Source of the DNA: Pseudoalteromonas phenolica
GTDB taxonomy: Bacteria; Pseudomonadota; Gammaproteobacteria; Enterobacterales; Alteromonadaceae
Assembly (NCBI RefSeq): GCF_005876835.1
Contig: NZ_PPSW01000005.1
Location: forward strand, 1-64,000
Direction of reading: 5' to 3'
Length of the DNA: 64,000 nt
The translations under genes and the position numbers were made by a program. How positions within the stretch are numbered: position 1 is the first letter of the stretch; each line of letters starts with the position of its first letter. A model generated the notes under the pieces. That model did no database searches. It was not told where the DNA came from and was given only the letters and a program-made list of their open reading frames with translations. Shown piece by piece: positions 1 to 8,568 of the stretch.

Positions 1-47
1 ATCGCCAGCAAAGGTTGCCCCAGCTAGGCGCCCCCGAGCACTTAAAG

Positions 48-77
48 AAACCCGTTGCAGCAATGCAGCGGGTTTTT
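48..77 (+). terminator. Rho-independent terminator of an upstream gene
   Basis: A 12-bp stem (48-59 with 64-75, one G-T pair) closes a GCAA loop and runs into a T tract at 73-77. It ends a transcript entering from before the window. A stop codon in frame 1 at 25-27 would fit a gene ending just ahead of it, but too little is visible to name that gene. Confidence 0.8.
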
Positions 78-141
78 GCTATGTGCAGAATTTTCGCATC
101 GATATGTATAAGTGTTTCAGCGCTTGTTAAAATGGATTGAT

Positions 142-330
142 TCACCTTGCGCAAAAGAAGCGCTCTCACTGTGTTCGCAGTCGCTAATTTTGCACCATAA
201 GCGCAAGGTGAAATGAGCAACCTTCACCGTGGTTAATCCTGACGGTCTCAACATCAGCTAAACTGGTTTATCTCACCTTGCGCAAAGCAAACGTATTCGC
301 TTCGCTCATTGTCGTTAACACTTTGCACTT
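142..330. repeat. Imperfect direct repeat with inverted core upstream of lexA
   Basis: The 14-mer TCACCTTGCGCAAA occurs at 142-155 and 273-286. Its 10-bp core occurs inverted at about 202-211. Each direct copy is followed 46-48 bases later by TTTGCAC, so the two units at about 142-197 and 273-330 are imperfect direct repeats of roughly 56 bp with a 131-bp period. The first direct copy and the inverted copy could also pair as a long stem. No open reading frame with coding character lies in 79-366, so this non-coding stretch holds the repeats and the lexA promoter region. Confidence 0.6.
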
Positions 331-373
331 AATTGCATTAAATCTATCCAGATTTAGTTTGCCATTTTGACAC

Positions 374-393
374 AACTGTATATACTCACAGTA
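374..393 (+). promoter_or_regulatory. LexA (SOS) box 1
   Basis: CTG (376-378), ten bases, then CAG (389-391) match the gammaproteobacterial LexA operator CTG-N10-CAG, with AT-rich alternating spacing (TATATACTCA). It lies just downstream of a TTGACA (367-372), so LexA binding here should block its own transcription. Confidence 0.9.
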
Positions 394-398
394 TCTTT

Positions 399-418
399 AC
401 CTGTATGGAAAACCAGTT
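399..418 (+). promoter_or_regulatory. LexA (SOS) box 2
   Basis: A second CTG-N10-CAG (401-403 and 414-416) ends five bases before the lexA start codon. Two adjacent SOS boxes are also known for E. coli lexA and allow cooperative autorepression. Their position excludes translation starts upstream of 421. Confidence 0.85.
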
Positions 419-420
419 GT

Positions 421-1038
421 ATGCGACCACTAACGAAACGACAAGAACAAGTATTTGAACTCATCAAAGTCTTCATAAAAGATACAGGTATGCCTCCTAC
501 TCGTGTTGAAATAGCAGATGCGCTTGGTTTTAAAAGTGCTAATGCGGCCGAGGAGCATTTAAAAGCTCTAGCTAAGAAAGGGGTGATAGAAATGGTGCCA
601 GGGGCTAGCCGCGGAATACGTCTAGTCGATGATGGCTCTTCTGAAGATGCTGGCCTCCCTTTGATTGGTAAAGTCGCTGCAGGAGAGCCAATTTTGGCTC
701 AAGAGCATATCGAAAGTCATTATGAAGTTGACCCGAGCTTATTTAAGCCTGCTGCAGACTACTTGCTACGTGTAGATGGAATGAGTATGAAAGATATCGG
801 AATCCTTGATGGCGATCTTTTAGCTGTACATAAAGCGCAAGTTGCTCAAAATGGTCAAGTTGTGGTTGCCCGAGTAGACAACGATGTAACGGTTAAGAGG
901 TTAGAACAAAAAGGCAGAAAAGTACTTCTGCATGCTGAAAATGAAGAGTTTTCCCCAATTGAGGTTGACCTAGAACATGAGTCTTTTGCTATTGAAGGCC
1001 TTGCTGTAGGTGTTATAAGAAATTCTAATTGGATGTAA
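421..1038 (+). CDS. lexA: LexA SOS-response repressor / autoprotease
   Basis: This is the repressor of the SOS DNA-damage regulon, cleaving itself when stimulated by RecA-ssDNA filaments. The 205-residue product has the usual LexA length. Residues 1-70 form the winged-helix DNA-binding domain starting [10 protein letters not shown]. The scissile Ala87-Gly88 bond lies in KVAAGEP, and the catalytic pair is Ser122 (GMSMKD) and Lys159 (VTVKR). An upstream in-frame TTG at 367 is rejected because it would put the two SOS boxes inside the coding region; the ATG at 421 aligns with known LexA N-termini. It is autoregulated by the two boxes. No other SOS gene follows it; the next gene is the oxidase operon, 249 bp away. 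Confidence 0.98.
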   Translation: MRPLTKRQEQVFELIKVFIKDTGMPPTRVEIADALGFKSANAAEEHLKALAKKGVIEMVPGASRGIRLVDDGSSEDAGLPLIGKVAAGEPILAQEHIESHYEVDPSLFKPAADYLLRVDGMSMKDIGILDGDLLAVHKAQVAQNGQVVVARVDNDVTVKRLEQKGRKVLLHAENEEFSPIEVDLEHESFAIEGLAVGVIRNSNWM

Positions 1039-1287
1039 CGTCAATATTGTTTTTACAATAGGTTAGCTGCACTTCTCTTTAGTTTCTTCAGCCAGCTAAC
1101 CATTTCTCTTCTTGCTTTCCATTTTTATATATCAAATTCTTCTATTTCCCTTTCTTGCTAATTGTATATTTATTGACTAATTGTTAATAGGTCATGTATT
1201 GCCTTCGACTTTAGTCGGATCCTATGACGGTCATCCAATAATTCTAACTGCGAACTTCTAGCTGAAGTCGATAAATGGGGGCGTCGT

Positions 1288-2427
1288 ATGAGAATAAGTA
1301 AATTTGCTTATTTGCTCACTTTTTTGTTGTTAAGTCCACTTACATTAGCCAATAGTGACTACAACATGAGAAAAGGAGTTACTGATGTAAGTCATAGTGT
1401 TTATGAACTGCATATGACCATTTTTCTAATCTGTTGTGTCATTGGCTTGATTGTATTTTCTGTTATGTTTTGGGCTTTAATAAAGCACAGAAAGTCAAAA
1501 GGTGCTGTTGCCGCACAGTTTCATGAAAGTACTAAAGTAGAAATTGTTTGGACTGCAATTCCTTTTCTTATTCTTGTCATCATGGCGATCCCTGCAACTA
1601 AGACTTTAATTGCTATGGAGGATACCAGCAAGGCTGACATAACAATCAAGGTCACAGGGTCACAGTGGAAATGGCACTATGAATACCTTGGTCATGACGT
1701 CGATTTCTTTTCTGTGTTATCTACGCCTTTATCTCAGGTTAATAATGAGGAAGAAAAAACAGAGACCTACCTATTGGATGTAGATAAACCGCTGGTAATA
1801 CCTACAAACAAAAAAGTGAGATTTCTAATGACGTCAGATGACGTTATTCATTCATGGTGGGTACCTGATTTTGCAGTGAAGAAAGATGCCAATCCGGGGT
1901 TTATCAATGAAGCTTGGACCAAAGTAAATGAAGAAGGTATTTACCGAGGTCAGTGCGCTGAGCTATGTGGTAAAGATCATGGCTTCATGCCTGTTGTCGT
2001 TGAAGCTGTCTCACCTGAAAAATTCGAACAATGGTTAACTGAACAACAGTTAGCCAAAACAGAAGCAGTGAAAGAGGCCGAAGCTCTACTGTCACAAACT
2101 CTAAGTAAAGAAGAGCTGATGACAGAAGGTCAGACAGTTTACATGGGATATTGTGCAGCTTGTCATCAACCGACAGGATTGGGTCTGCCCGGTGTCTTCC
2201 CTGGTCTTAAAGATAATGCGGTTGTTAAAGGGGAGCTAGATGAGCATATAGATGTTCTGCTAAACGGTCGCCCAGGTACAGCAATGCAGGCATTTGCAAA
2301 GCAACTTACAGTCAAACAAATTGCGGCTGTTATCACTTACAAACGCAATAGCTGGGGTAATGATACGGGTGAAGTAATCCAGCCTAGCCAAGTTCAAGCA
2401 TTTATCGATAAAACGTCAGGAGAATAA
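1288..2427 (+). CDS. ctaC: Cytochrome c oxidase subunit II with fused cytochrome c domain
   Basis: This subunit takes electrons at the periplasmic CuA centre of an aa3-type oxidase and passes them to subunit I. A signal peptide (about residues 1-21) is followed by two membrane helices (about 45-65 and 86-106). The CuA ligands are visible as His188 and, in GQCAELCGKDHGFM, Cys223, Glu225, Cys227, His231 and Met234. A C-terminal class I cytochrome c domain carries CAACH (Cys289, Cys292, His293) and a likely Met333 axial ligand, so the protein resembles caa3-type subunit II. It is the first gene of a nine-gene operon; ctaD starts two bases after its stop. Confidence 0.97.
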   Translation: MRISKFAYLLTFLLLSPLTLANSDYNMRKGVTDVSHSVYELHMTIFLICCVIGLIVFSVMFWALIKHRKSKGAVAAQFHESTKVEIVWTAIPFLILVIMAIPATKTLIAMEDTSKADITIKVTGSQWKWHYEYLGHDVDFFSVLSTPLSQVNNEEEKTETYLLDVDKPLVIPTNKKVRFLMTSDDVIHSWWVPDFAVKKDANPGFINEAWTKVNEEGIYRGQCAELCGKDHGFMPVVVEAVSPEKFEQWLTEQQLAKTEAVKEAEALLSQTLSKEELMTEGQTVYMGYCAACHQPTGLGLPGVFPGLKDNAVVKGELDEHIDVLLNGRPGTAMQAFAKQLTVKQIAAVITYKRNSWGNDTGEVIQPSQVQAFIDKTSGE

Positions 2428-2429
2428 TC

Positions 2430-4010
2430 ATGAGTACTCAGGTTCAAAGTTCAGAACATGCTCATGAGGAGCATCTTACAGGTATAAAGCGTTGGCTGTT
2501 TACGACGAATCATAAAGAAATTGGCTCTCTTTATTTAATCTTTTCGTTAGTGATGTTTTTGATTGGTGGGGCCATGGCCATGGTGATCAGAGCTGAGTTA
2601 TTTCAGCCTGGACTGCAGCTAGTTGACCCACATTTCTTTAATCAAATGACCACAGTGCATGGTTTGATCATGGTCTTCGGCGCTGTTATGCCTGCCTTTA
2701 CAGGCCTAGCTAATTGGATGATCCCCATGATGATAGGCGCACCGGATATGGCGCTCCCTAGAATGAACAACTGGAGTTTTTGGATTTTACCTTTTGCATT
2801 TGCAATCTTACTTGCTTCACTGTTTATGGAAGGAGGGGGTCCAGCATTTGGATGGACTTTCTATGCGCCTTTATCCACAACATATAGTAACGACAATACT
2901 GCATTGTTTGTGTTTGCAGTTCATATAATGGGCATCAGTTCAATCATGGGAGCAATTAATGTCATTGTAACCATTGTCAATTTACGCGCCCCTGGCATGA
3001 CATGGATGAAGTTACCTCTCTTTGTATGGACCTGGTTAATAACCGCTTTTTTATTGATTGCTGTAATGCCTGTATTGGCTGGCGCAGTAACTATGGTACT
3101 TACCGATAAGTATTTTGGTACTAGCTTCTTTGATGCCGCAGGGGGGGGGGATCCGGTTATGTTCCAGCATATTTTTTGGTTCTTTGGCCATCCTGAAGTT
3201 TATATCATGATACTGCCTGCATTTGGCATTATATCGACCATAGTGCCTACTTTTTCCCGGAAAAAGCTATTCGGCTACTCTTCCATGGTATACGCGACCT
3301 CTTCTATTGCCTTTTTGTCTTTTATTGTTTGGGCGCATCATATGTTTACGACGGGCATGCCGTTAGCGGGAGAGCTCTTCTTTATGTATGCGACTATGTT
3401 GATATCAGTACCTACGGGAGTCAAAGTCTTTAATTGGGTTGCCACTATGTGGCGGGGCTCGATAAGCTTTGAAATTCCAATGATGTTTTCTATCGCATTC
3501 ATCGTGCTCTTTACATTGGGTGGCTTCTCGGGATTGATGCTTGCGATCACTCCAGCAGATTTCCAATACCATGATACTTATTTTGTTGTGGCGCACTTCC
3601 ATTATGTACTGGTAACAGGGGCTGTATTTTCCATAATGGCGGCTGTTTATTATTGGTTGCCTAAATGGACAGGCCACATGTACTGCATCACCACCGCGAA
3701 ATGGCATTTTTGGATGTCATTAATAAGCGTCAATATTTTATTCTTCCCTATGCACTTTGTAGGTCTTGCTGGTATGCCAAGACGCATACCTGATTACGCA
3801 CTTCAGTTTGCTGATTTCAATGCCATCATTAGCATTGGTGGTTTTGCCTTTGGCCTTTCCCAGCTCATTTTTGTGTGGTGCGTATTCAAATGTGCTCGAG
3901 GTGGTGAATCGGTGCCAGCTAAAGTGTGGGATGGTGCAGAAGGGCTAGAGTGGGAGGTGCCTTCTCCAGCACCTTTGCATACATTTAGTACCCCTCCAGA
4001 GGTTAAATAG
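2430..4010 (+). CDS. ctaD: Cytochrome c oxidase subunit I
   Basis: This is the catalytic heme-copper subunit that reduces O2 to water and pumps protons in the inner membrane. The 526-residue product has about twelve membrane helices. Visible ligand motifs are HGLIMVFG (heme a), FFGHPEVY (CuB histidine and the His-Tyr crosslink), WAHHMFTTG (CuB histidine pair) and HDTYFVVAHFHY (heme a3 and heme a histidines). The glycine-rich AAGGGDP turn before FFGHPEVY is encoded across a run of ten G at 3141-3150. It sits two bases behind ctaC and is followed after one base by ctaG. Confidence 0.98.
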   Translation: MSTQVQSSEHAHEEHLTGIKRWLFTTNHKEIGSLYLIFSLVMFLIGGAMAMVIRAELFQPGLQLVDPHFFNQMTTVHGLIMVFGAVMPAFTGLANWMIPMMIGAPDMALPRMNNWSFWILPFAFAILLASLFMEGGGPAFGWTFYAPLSTTYSNDNTALFVFAVHIMGISSIMGAINVIVTIVNLRAPGMTWMKLPLFVWTWLITAFLLIAVMPVLAGAVTMVLTDKYFGTSFFDAAGGGDPVMFQHIFWFFGHPEVYIMILPAFGIISTIVPTFSRKKLFGYSSMVYATSSIAFLSFIVWAHHMFTTGMPLAGELFFMYATMLISVPTGVKVFNWVATMWRGSISFEIPMMFSIAFIVLFTLGGFSGLMLAITPADFQYHDTYFVVAHFHYVLVTGAVFSIMAAVYYWLPKWTGHMYCITTAKWHFWMSLISVNILFFPMHFVGLAGMPRRIPDYALQFADFNAIISIGGFAFGLSQLIFVWCVFKCARGGESVPAKVWDGAEGLEWEVPSPAPLHTFSTPPEVK

Positions 4011-4011
4011 T

Positions 4012-4563
4012 ATGCATGCGGCACTTGTTAAGAAACTCATTATTGCTGTTGTAGGCATGTTTGCTTTTGCTTTTGCATTGGTGCCGCTTTACGACGTCTT
4101 TTGTGAAGTAACAGGCTTAAACGGAAAGCCTGATATGGAAGCGGCACAGGCCAGTAGTCTAGTGGATGAATCAAGAATGGTTGATGTGAGTTTTATTACT
4201 CAAACCAAGCAAGGCGTGCCGTTTAGCGTAAAAGCAAAACAGTTTTCTGTCGCTGTAAAGCCAGGGGAGATGTCAGAGCTTGTTTTTGTCGCTAAAAACT
4301 TAAGTGAATATCAGAGAGTGATGCAGGCAATACCGTCTGTTTCACCGGGAAAAGCAGCCAAATACTTACATAAAGTAGCTTGCTTTTGCTTTGATAGACA
4401 GCCATTCGAACCTAATCAAGAAGTTGAGTTTAAGCTCGTATTTTATGTTGATACAGAGTTACCTCAAGACGTTCAAGAGTTAACCTTATCTTACGCCATT
4501 TTTGATATCAGTGATGTCGCGTTAGCGCGTGATGACGCGAAAACCGAACCTTACAAAGGTTAG
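4012..4563 (+). CDS. ctaG: Cox11-type copper chaperone for the CuB centre
   Basis: Cox11/CtaG delivers copper to the CuB site of subunit I. The 183-residue product has one N-terminal membrane helix (about 8-30, ending PLYDVFCEVTG) and a periplasmic immunoglobulin-like domain. The family copper motif CFCF is present in KVACFCFDRQPF. The family's length and its place between subunits I and III are typical. The start is the ATG one base after the ctaD stop, which suggests translational coupling. Confidence 0.95.
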   Translation: MHAALVKKLIIAVVGMFAFAFALVPLYDVFCEVTGLNGKPDMEAAQASSLVDESRMVDVSFITQTKQGVPFSVKAKQFSVAVKPGEMSELVFVAKNLSEYQRVMQAIPSVSPGKAAKYLHKVACFCFDRQPFEPNQEVEFKLVFYVDTELPQDVQELTLSYAIFDISDVALARDDAKTEPYKG

Positions 4564-4571
4564 GAGGAATT

Positions 4572-5441
4572 ATGCAATCTCAAAGTTATTATGTGCCCGC
4601 CCAAAGTCCTTGGCCAATTATAGGTGCTGTGGCTATGTTCTTTATTGCCGTTGGGGCAGGCCTGACCGTCATGCAATTGGGTAGTGAAGATTTAAGTGGT
4701 GTTCTTATTCTAAGTTTAGGTGTATTGATACTACTTTATATGCTGTTTGGGTGGTTTAAGCATGTTATCCAAGAATCAGATAAAGGCTTATATTCAGCGC
4801 AAATGGATCGCTCATTCAAACAAGGTATGAGCTGGTTTATTTTTTCTGAGGTGATGTTCTTTTTTGCATTCTTTGGTGCGCTTCTTTATGCGAGGGTATT
4901 TTCTGTACCTTGGCTAGGGGGAGCCAGTAATAACCAGATGACGAATGAGGTTTTATGGCCAAACTTTGAAGCAATGTGGCCGCTACTTACTACACCCGCC
5001 GGTGATGTAACACAGAGTATGCCATGGTATGGCTTGCCACTTATTAATACGGTTATTCTGCTTACTTCATCTGTTACCTTACATTTCGCGCATAAAGCCA
5101 TAGAGTCAAATAAGCGTAAACCGCTTACGATTTACTTACTAATCACGGTAATACTTGGTTTTATATTCTTAGCGCTTCAAGCCCAAGAATACGTTCATGC
5201 ATATGAAGCACTCAACTTGACACTTCAGTCAGGTATCTATGGCAATACCTTTTATCTTTTAACTGGGTTTCATGGCATGCATGTCACCATAGGCGCAATT
5301 TTATTAACGATTGTATTAATAAGAGTGGCAAAAGGACATTTTACCGAAGACAAACATTTCGCTTTTCAAGCCGCTGCTTGGTATTGGCACTTTGTCGATG
5401 TTGTGTGGGTGTGTTTATTTGTTTTCGTTTACGTTTTATAG
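4572..5441 (+). CDS. ctaE: Cytochrome c oxidase subunit III
   Basis: This non-catalytic core subunit stabilises subunit I and supports proton uptake. The 289-residue product has about seven membrane helices. Recognisable family segments include WFIFSEVMFFFAFFGALLYA, the helix ending LHFAHKA, LTGFHGMHVTIG and the C-terminal AWYWHFVDVVW. A good ribosome binding site (AGGAGG-like, GGAGGAAT) precedes the ATG. It ends the group of structural subunits. Confidence 0.97.
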   Translation: MQSQSYYVPAQSPWPIIGAVAMFFIAVGAGLTVMQLGSEDLSGVLILSLGVLILLYMLFGWFKHVIQESDKGLYSAQMDRSFKQGMSWFIFSEVMFFFAFFGALLYARVFSVPWLGGASNNQMTNEVLWPNFEAMWPLLTTPAGDVTQSMPWYGLPLINTVILLTSSVTLHFAHKAIESNKRKPLTIYLLITVILGFIFLALQAQEYVHAYEALNLTLQSGIYGNTFYLLTGFHGMHVTIGAILLTIVLIRVAKGHFTEDKHFAFQAAAWYWHFVDVVWVCLFVFVYVL

Positions 5442-5461
5442 GTGCGAAATGAGGGATTTAT

Positions 5462-6184
5462 ATGGCTTTAATCAAAGCGCTGCCATGGCAAGCTATAATC
5501 ATTTGGCTAGTATGCATCACGGTTGTGACAACGTGTCTAGGTTTGTCTTACTGGCAGTTTTCTAGAGCAAAAGAAAAGCAGCTTCAACTTGATGAATTTA
5601 GTCAAGTTGAGCTGACTTCGTTCGAGTTTATCCAAGCATTGCAAAATCGCTCTATTGAAGGGTTGCATGGACAAGCCGTTTCTTTAATGGGAAGACTAGA
5701 GCAACAATACACCTGGTTTTTAGATAATAGAATTGTAGATGGACGTGTCGGTGTTGATGTCATTTCTCTTTTTAAAGTTGCTGGTTTAGAAAAGTATCTC
5801 TTGGTTAATTTAGGGTTTATACCGCTTCAAGGCCGAGGGCAACCTGAAACACTCTCTTTTGACGAAATTCAAAACTTAAATTTAGTGATAAAAAGTCGCC
5901 ATTTAGAGCACTTTACTTTAGCAAAGTCAGCGCTTGAAGCTCACTCTCAGCGGTTGCAGTTTATAGATCATTTGTACTTATCAAACTTAACAGGTAAAGA
6001 TATCTACCCTGCCATTTTTTATCAATTACCTAACTCAGCAGTGATTGCTGAACCACACTATCAGCCAGTAGTAATGAGACCTGAAAAACATCATGCCTAT
6101 GCTTTGCAGTGGTTTTTAATTGCAGTCGCAGCGGCTTTCATCGCATTCAAAGCAACAAGAACAGAGGTGCCGAATGAAGCTTAA
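5462..6184 (+). CDS. SURF1 family cytochrome oxidase assembly protein
   Basis: SURF1/Shy1 proteins help insert heme A into subunit I. The 240-residue product shows the family layout of two membrane helices around a periplasmic domain. Helix 1 (about 12-30) leads into LSYWQFSRAKEKQLQL. The C-terminal motif is HHAYALQWFLIAVAAAF. The central region carries the conserved VNLGFIPLQGRG stretch. It lies 20 bp after ctaE and overlaps the next gene by 11 bp, so it is part of the same operon. Confidence 0.9.
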   Translation: MALIKALPWQAIIIWLVCITVVTTCLGLSYWQFSRAKEKQLQLDEFSQVELTSFEFIQALQNRSIEGLHGQAVSLMGRLEQQYTWFLDNRIVDGRVGVDVISLFKVAGLEKYLLVNLGFIPLQGRGQPETLSFDEIQNLNLVIKSRHLEHFTLAKSALEAHSQRLQFIDHLYLSNLTGKDIYPAIFYQLPNSAVIAEPHYQPVVMRPEKHHAYALQWFLIAVAAAFIAFKATRTEVPNEA

Positions 6185-6662
6185 ACCTATGTGGATGTTT
6201 GTTATTTGTTGCATTACGCCATTTATTTTAGCGTATGCGGCAATTCAGACAAACTGGCTACCAAACAACACAACGAATAAAGGACGTCTTCTTAGTAGCG
6301 ATATACAAGTACCCAACTGGCAGGCTGATGAGCATGCGCTTTGGAGCATCGCATTGTCTGTCCCAGTTGACTGCGGATTAGTGTGTACTCAACAAAATCA
6401 ACGTTTACAAAATGTGTATCAAGCTTTGGGTAAAAAACAAGACAAAGTAAGTCTCGTGATTTTGGGGGAGGCGGAAAATAATGAAATTACTCAGTATCCG
6501 GCACTACCAGAGTTGCAAGCTGGTTGGCTTTATCTTGTCGATCATCATGGTTTAGTTGTGCTTGCTTATCCATACGAAGAAAGCGAGCAAAAAAGTAGAG
6601 TGTTACATAAAGGGTTGTTATCGGATCTAAAGAAATTACTTAATTATGCGCGCAGTAGCTAG
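6174..6662 (+). CDS. Membrane-anchored CxxxC protein of the cox operon, Sco/thioredoxin-like
   Basis: I do not recognise a named function. The 162-residue product has one N-terminal membrane helix (about 6-24) and a periplasmic domain in which DCGLVC holds Cys67 and Cys71. The spacing after WSIALSVPV resembles the Sco copper site (WTLIFLGYTSCPDIC in the Sco protein at the end of this operon). A predicted strand (KVSLVIL) and a C-terminal LYLVDHHGLVVLAYPY stretch fit a small thioredoxin-like fold. The start is the ATG at 6174; upstream in-frame codons lie within the SURF1 gene. Its place between SURF1 and heme A synthase suggests a role in oxidase assembly, possibly copper transfer or thiol reduction, but this is inference. 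Confidence 0.75.
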   Translation: MKLKPMWMFVICCITPFILAYAAIQTNWLPNNTTNKGRLLSSDIQVPNWQADEHALWSIALSVPVDCGLVCTQQNQRLQNVYQALGKKQDKVSLVILGEAENNEITQYPALPELQAGWLYLVDHHGLVVLAYPYEESEQKSRVLHKGLLSDLKKLLNYARSS

Positions 6663-6670
6663 GAGGAATA

Positions 6671-7672
6671 ATGAATAAAAAATATATTTACCTCACTGTA
6701 ATTAGCACATTTATTACTTTTTGTGTCGTTGCTTTAGGAGCTTATACTCGCCTGAGTAATGCGGGGTTAGGGTGCCCAGATTGGCCAGGATGTTATGGTT
6801 TTCTAACGGTGCCTAACACTGCAGATGAGTTACAAGCGGCAGCTAATGCATTTCCAGGCAGTACAGTTGAACCTTTTAAGGCTTGGATTGAAATGATCCA
6901 TCGTTATTTTGCGTCTTCGTTAGGTCTGTTGGTGATTGGCTTGCTGTATTTTGCGCTCAGGAAGCGTGTTGAAAAAGTGCCTAAGAAGTTAACTATAGCT
7001 TTGTTTGTGTTGATTTTACTGCAAGGTAAGTTAGGCATGCTGACAGTCACAATGAATCTGCAGCCCTTTATAGTGATGGGCCATTTACTTGGGGGATTTA
7101 CTATTCTGGCTCTACTTTCAATGCATTGTTTCTATTTATTTACATCAGAAAAGCGTTTTCTCGTATCTCCTACAAAAATCCCTGCTAGGTTGTCAGCAAT
7201 TAGCTTGATTGTCTTGGTGTTACAAATCGCGTTAGGCGGCTGGGTCGCTGCTAATTATGCGGCGCCACACTGTGTCGGATTGCCTATTTGTGAGAATATC
7301 CATTTATTTTCTGTAGAAAGTTTATTTCATCTTCCCATTGGTGAGTTGAACTATGAATATGGTGTATTGCCATTTGAAACTCGGCTATCCATACACATGG
7401 TTCATCGAGTGTGGGCTGTTGTCACAGTACTTACACTTGGTTTATGGGCATGGCATGTGCTGGCTAACAGTAAAGAAAAACTATTAAAGAATACTGCAAG
7501 TTTACTTATTGCAGGCTTAGTTCTTCAGCTGTTTTTAGGGGCATTGATCGTGCACCTGCAATTTCCAATATTAATTACACTTTTTCATAATTTAATGGCG
7601 GCATGTTTGCTGATTGTTAGCTTATTTTTATGGTTTTTACTTACTTATAAAATCACCAAGGAGGCAGTATGA
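6671..7672 (+). CDS. ctaA: Heme A synthase (CtaA/Cox15)
   Basis: It oxidises the C8 methyl of heme O to give heme A, the cofactor of the aa3 oxidase. The 333-residue product has about eight membrane helices in two homologous halves. Candidate heme ligands are the histidines in MIHRYFASS, MGHLLGG, HMVHRVWAV and LFHNLMAA. A cysteine pair (CVGLPIC) lies in the periplasmic loop after helix 5, as in bacterial CtaA. An AGGAGG ribosome binding site precedes the start, and the 3' end overlaps ctaB by 4 bp. Confidence 0.95.
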   Translation: MNKKYIYLTVISTFITFCVVALGAYTRLSNAGLGCPDWPGCYGFLTVPNTADELQAAANAFPGSTVEPFKAWIEMIHRYFASSLGLLVIGLLYFALRKRVEKVPKKLTIALFVLILLQGKLGMLTVTMNLQPFIVMGHLLGGFTILALLSMHCFYLFTSEKRFLVSPTKIPARLSAISLIVLVLQIALGGWVAANYAAPHCVGLPICENIHLFSVESLFHLPIGELNYEYGVLPFETRLSIHMVHRVWAVVTVLTLGLWAWHVLANSKEKLLKNTASLLIAGLVLQLFLGALIVHLQFPILITLFHNLMAACLLIVSLFLWFLLTYKITKEAV

Positions 7673-8568
7673 AAAGTCTTACTCTCAAGCCCGAAGCACT
7701 GTTCCAATCATTTAATTTATCTGCGTACTTGGGGATTTGTAAAGTAAAAGTAGTCGTGATGCTAGTCATTACTGCTTGGGTTGGATTAATGCTTGCACCT
7801 GATATGAACAGAACGCTCTTTGAGCAAAGCATGAGTTTATTAGGTATAGGGCTATTGTCAGCATCGGCCGCTGCGATAAATCATGTCGTAGATCGCGAGA
7901 TAGATAAAAAAATGGCAAGAACACGACATAGGCCGTTAGCGCAAACTCAGCTTAGCGTGAAACAAGCGCTTGGGTTTGCAGCACTCATCGGTTTGATAGG
8001 AAGTGTGGCGTTATTTTATTGGAGCAATACCTTAACGCTCTTTATGACTCTAGGCGCGTTAGTCGGTTATGCGGTGGTGTACACCATGTTTTTAAAAAGA
8101 GCCACACCACAAAATATTGTTATTGGTGGCTTAGCGGGTGCAATGCCACCATTATTGGGGTGGATCAGTGAAACAGGTCAGCTCGATGTGCAAGCTTGGC
8201 TGTTAGTCATGATCATTTTTATTTGGACGCCTCCACACTTTTGGGCTTTGGCCATAGCAAGAAGGAATGACTATAAACGCGCCAATATACCTATGTTACC
8301 TGTGACACATGGTAGTGAGTTTACTCGATTCTTCATTGTAATTTATTCAATACTTTTATTTGTAGTGTGCTTGTTGCCTTATCTAGTTACTATGTCAGGC
8401 AACATATATTTGCTTTGTGTACTTATACTTAACAGTATTTTTTTATATAAAAGCATTGTTCTGTATATAAAACGTTCAGATGAAGCTGCGATGGCACTTT
8501 TTCATTTTTCAATTACTTATTTGCTGCTACTCTTTATATCGCTATTTATTGATAAATGGATCCTTTGA
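7669..8568 (+). CDS. ctaB: Protoheme IX farnesyltransferase (heme O synthase)
   Basis: It attaches a farnesyl group to heme B to make heme O, the substrate of CtaA. The 299-residue product is a UbiA-type prenyltransferase with about eight to nine membrane helices. The first Asp-rich motif is NHVVDREIDKKMARTRHRPL, with NxxxD and Mg-binding acidic residues. The second conserved region is RATPQNIVIGGLAGAMPPL. Coupling to ctaA is shown by the ATGA overlap; its stop codon overlaps the start of the Sco gene in TGATG. Confidence 0.96.
   Translation: MKSLTLKPEALFQSFNLSAYLGICKVKVVVMLVITAWVGLMLAPDMNRTLFEQSMSLLGIGLLSASAAAINHVVDREIDKKMARTRHRPLAQTQLSVKQALGFAALIGLIGSVALFYWSNTLTLFMTLGALVGYAVVYTMFLKRATPQNIVIGGLAGAMPPLLGWISETGQLDVQAWLLVMIIFIWTPPHFWALAIARRNDYKRANIPMLPVTHGSEFTRFFIVIYSILLFVVCLLPYLVTMSGNIYLLCVLILNSIFLYKSIVLYIKRSDEAAMALFHFSITYLLLLFISLFIDKWIL

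Noticed and set aside
1..27. Tail of a coding sequence in frame 1 ending TAG before the first terminator
   Set aside because: Only eight codons are visible, with no recognisable motif; it cannot be assigned or distinguished from chance.
367..420. 18-codon upstream extension of lexA
   Set aside because: It runs through both SOS boxes and has no match to LexA N-termini; the ATG at 421 fits the family.
3141..3150. Frameshift in ctaD at the G10 run
   Set aside because: The reading frame is intact and the protein matches subunit I on both sides, so no frameshift is present in this sequence.
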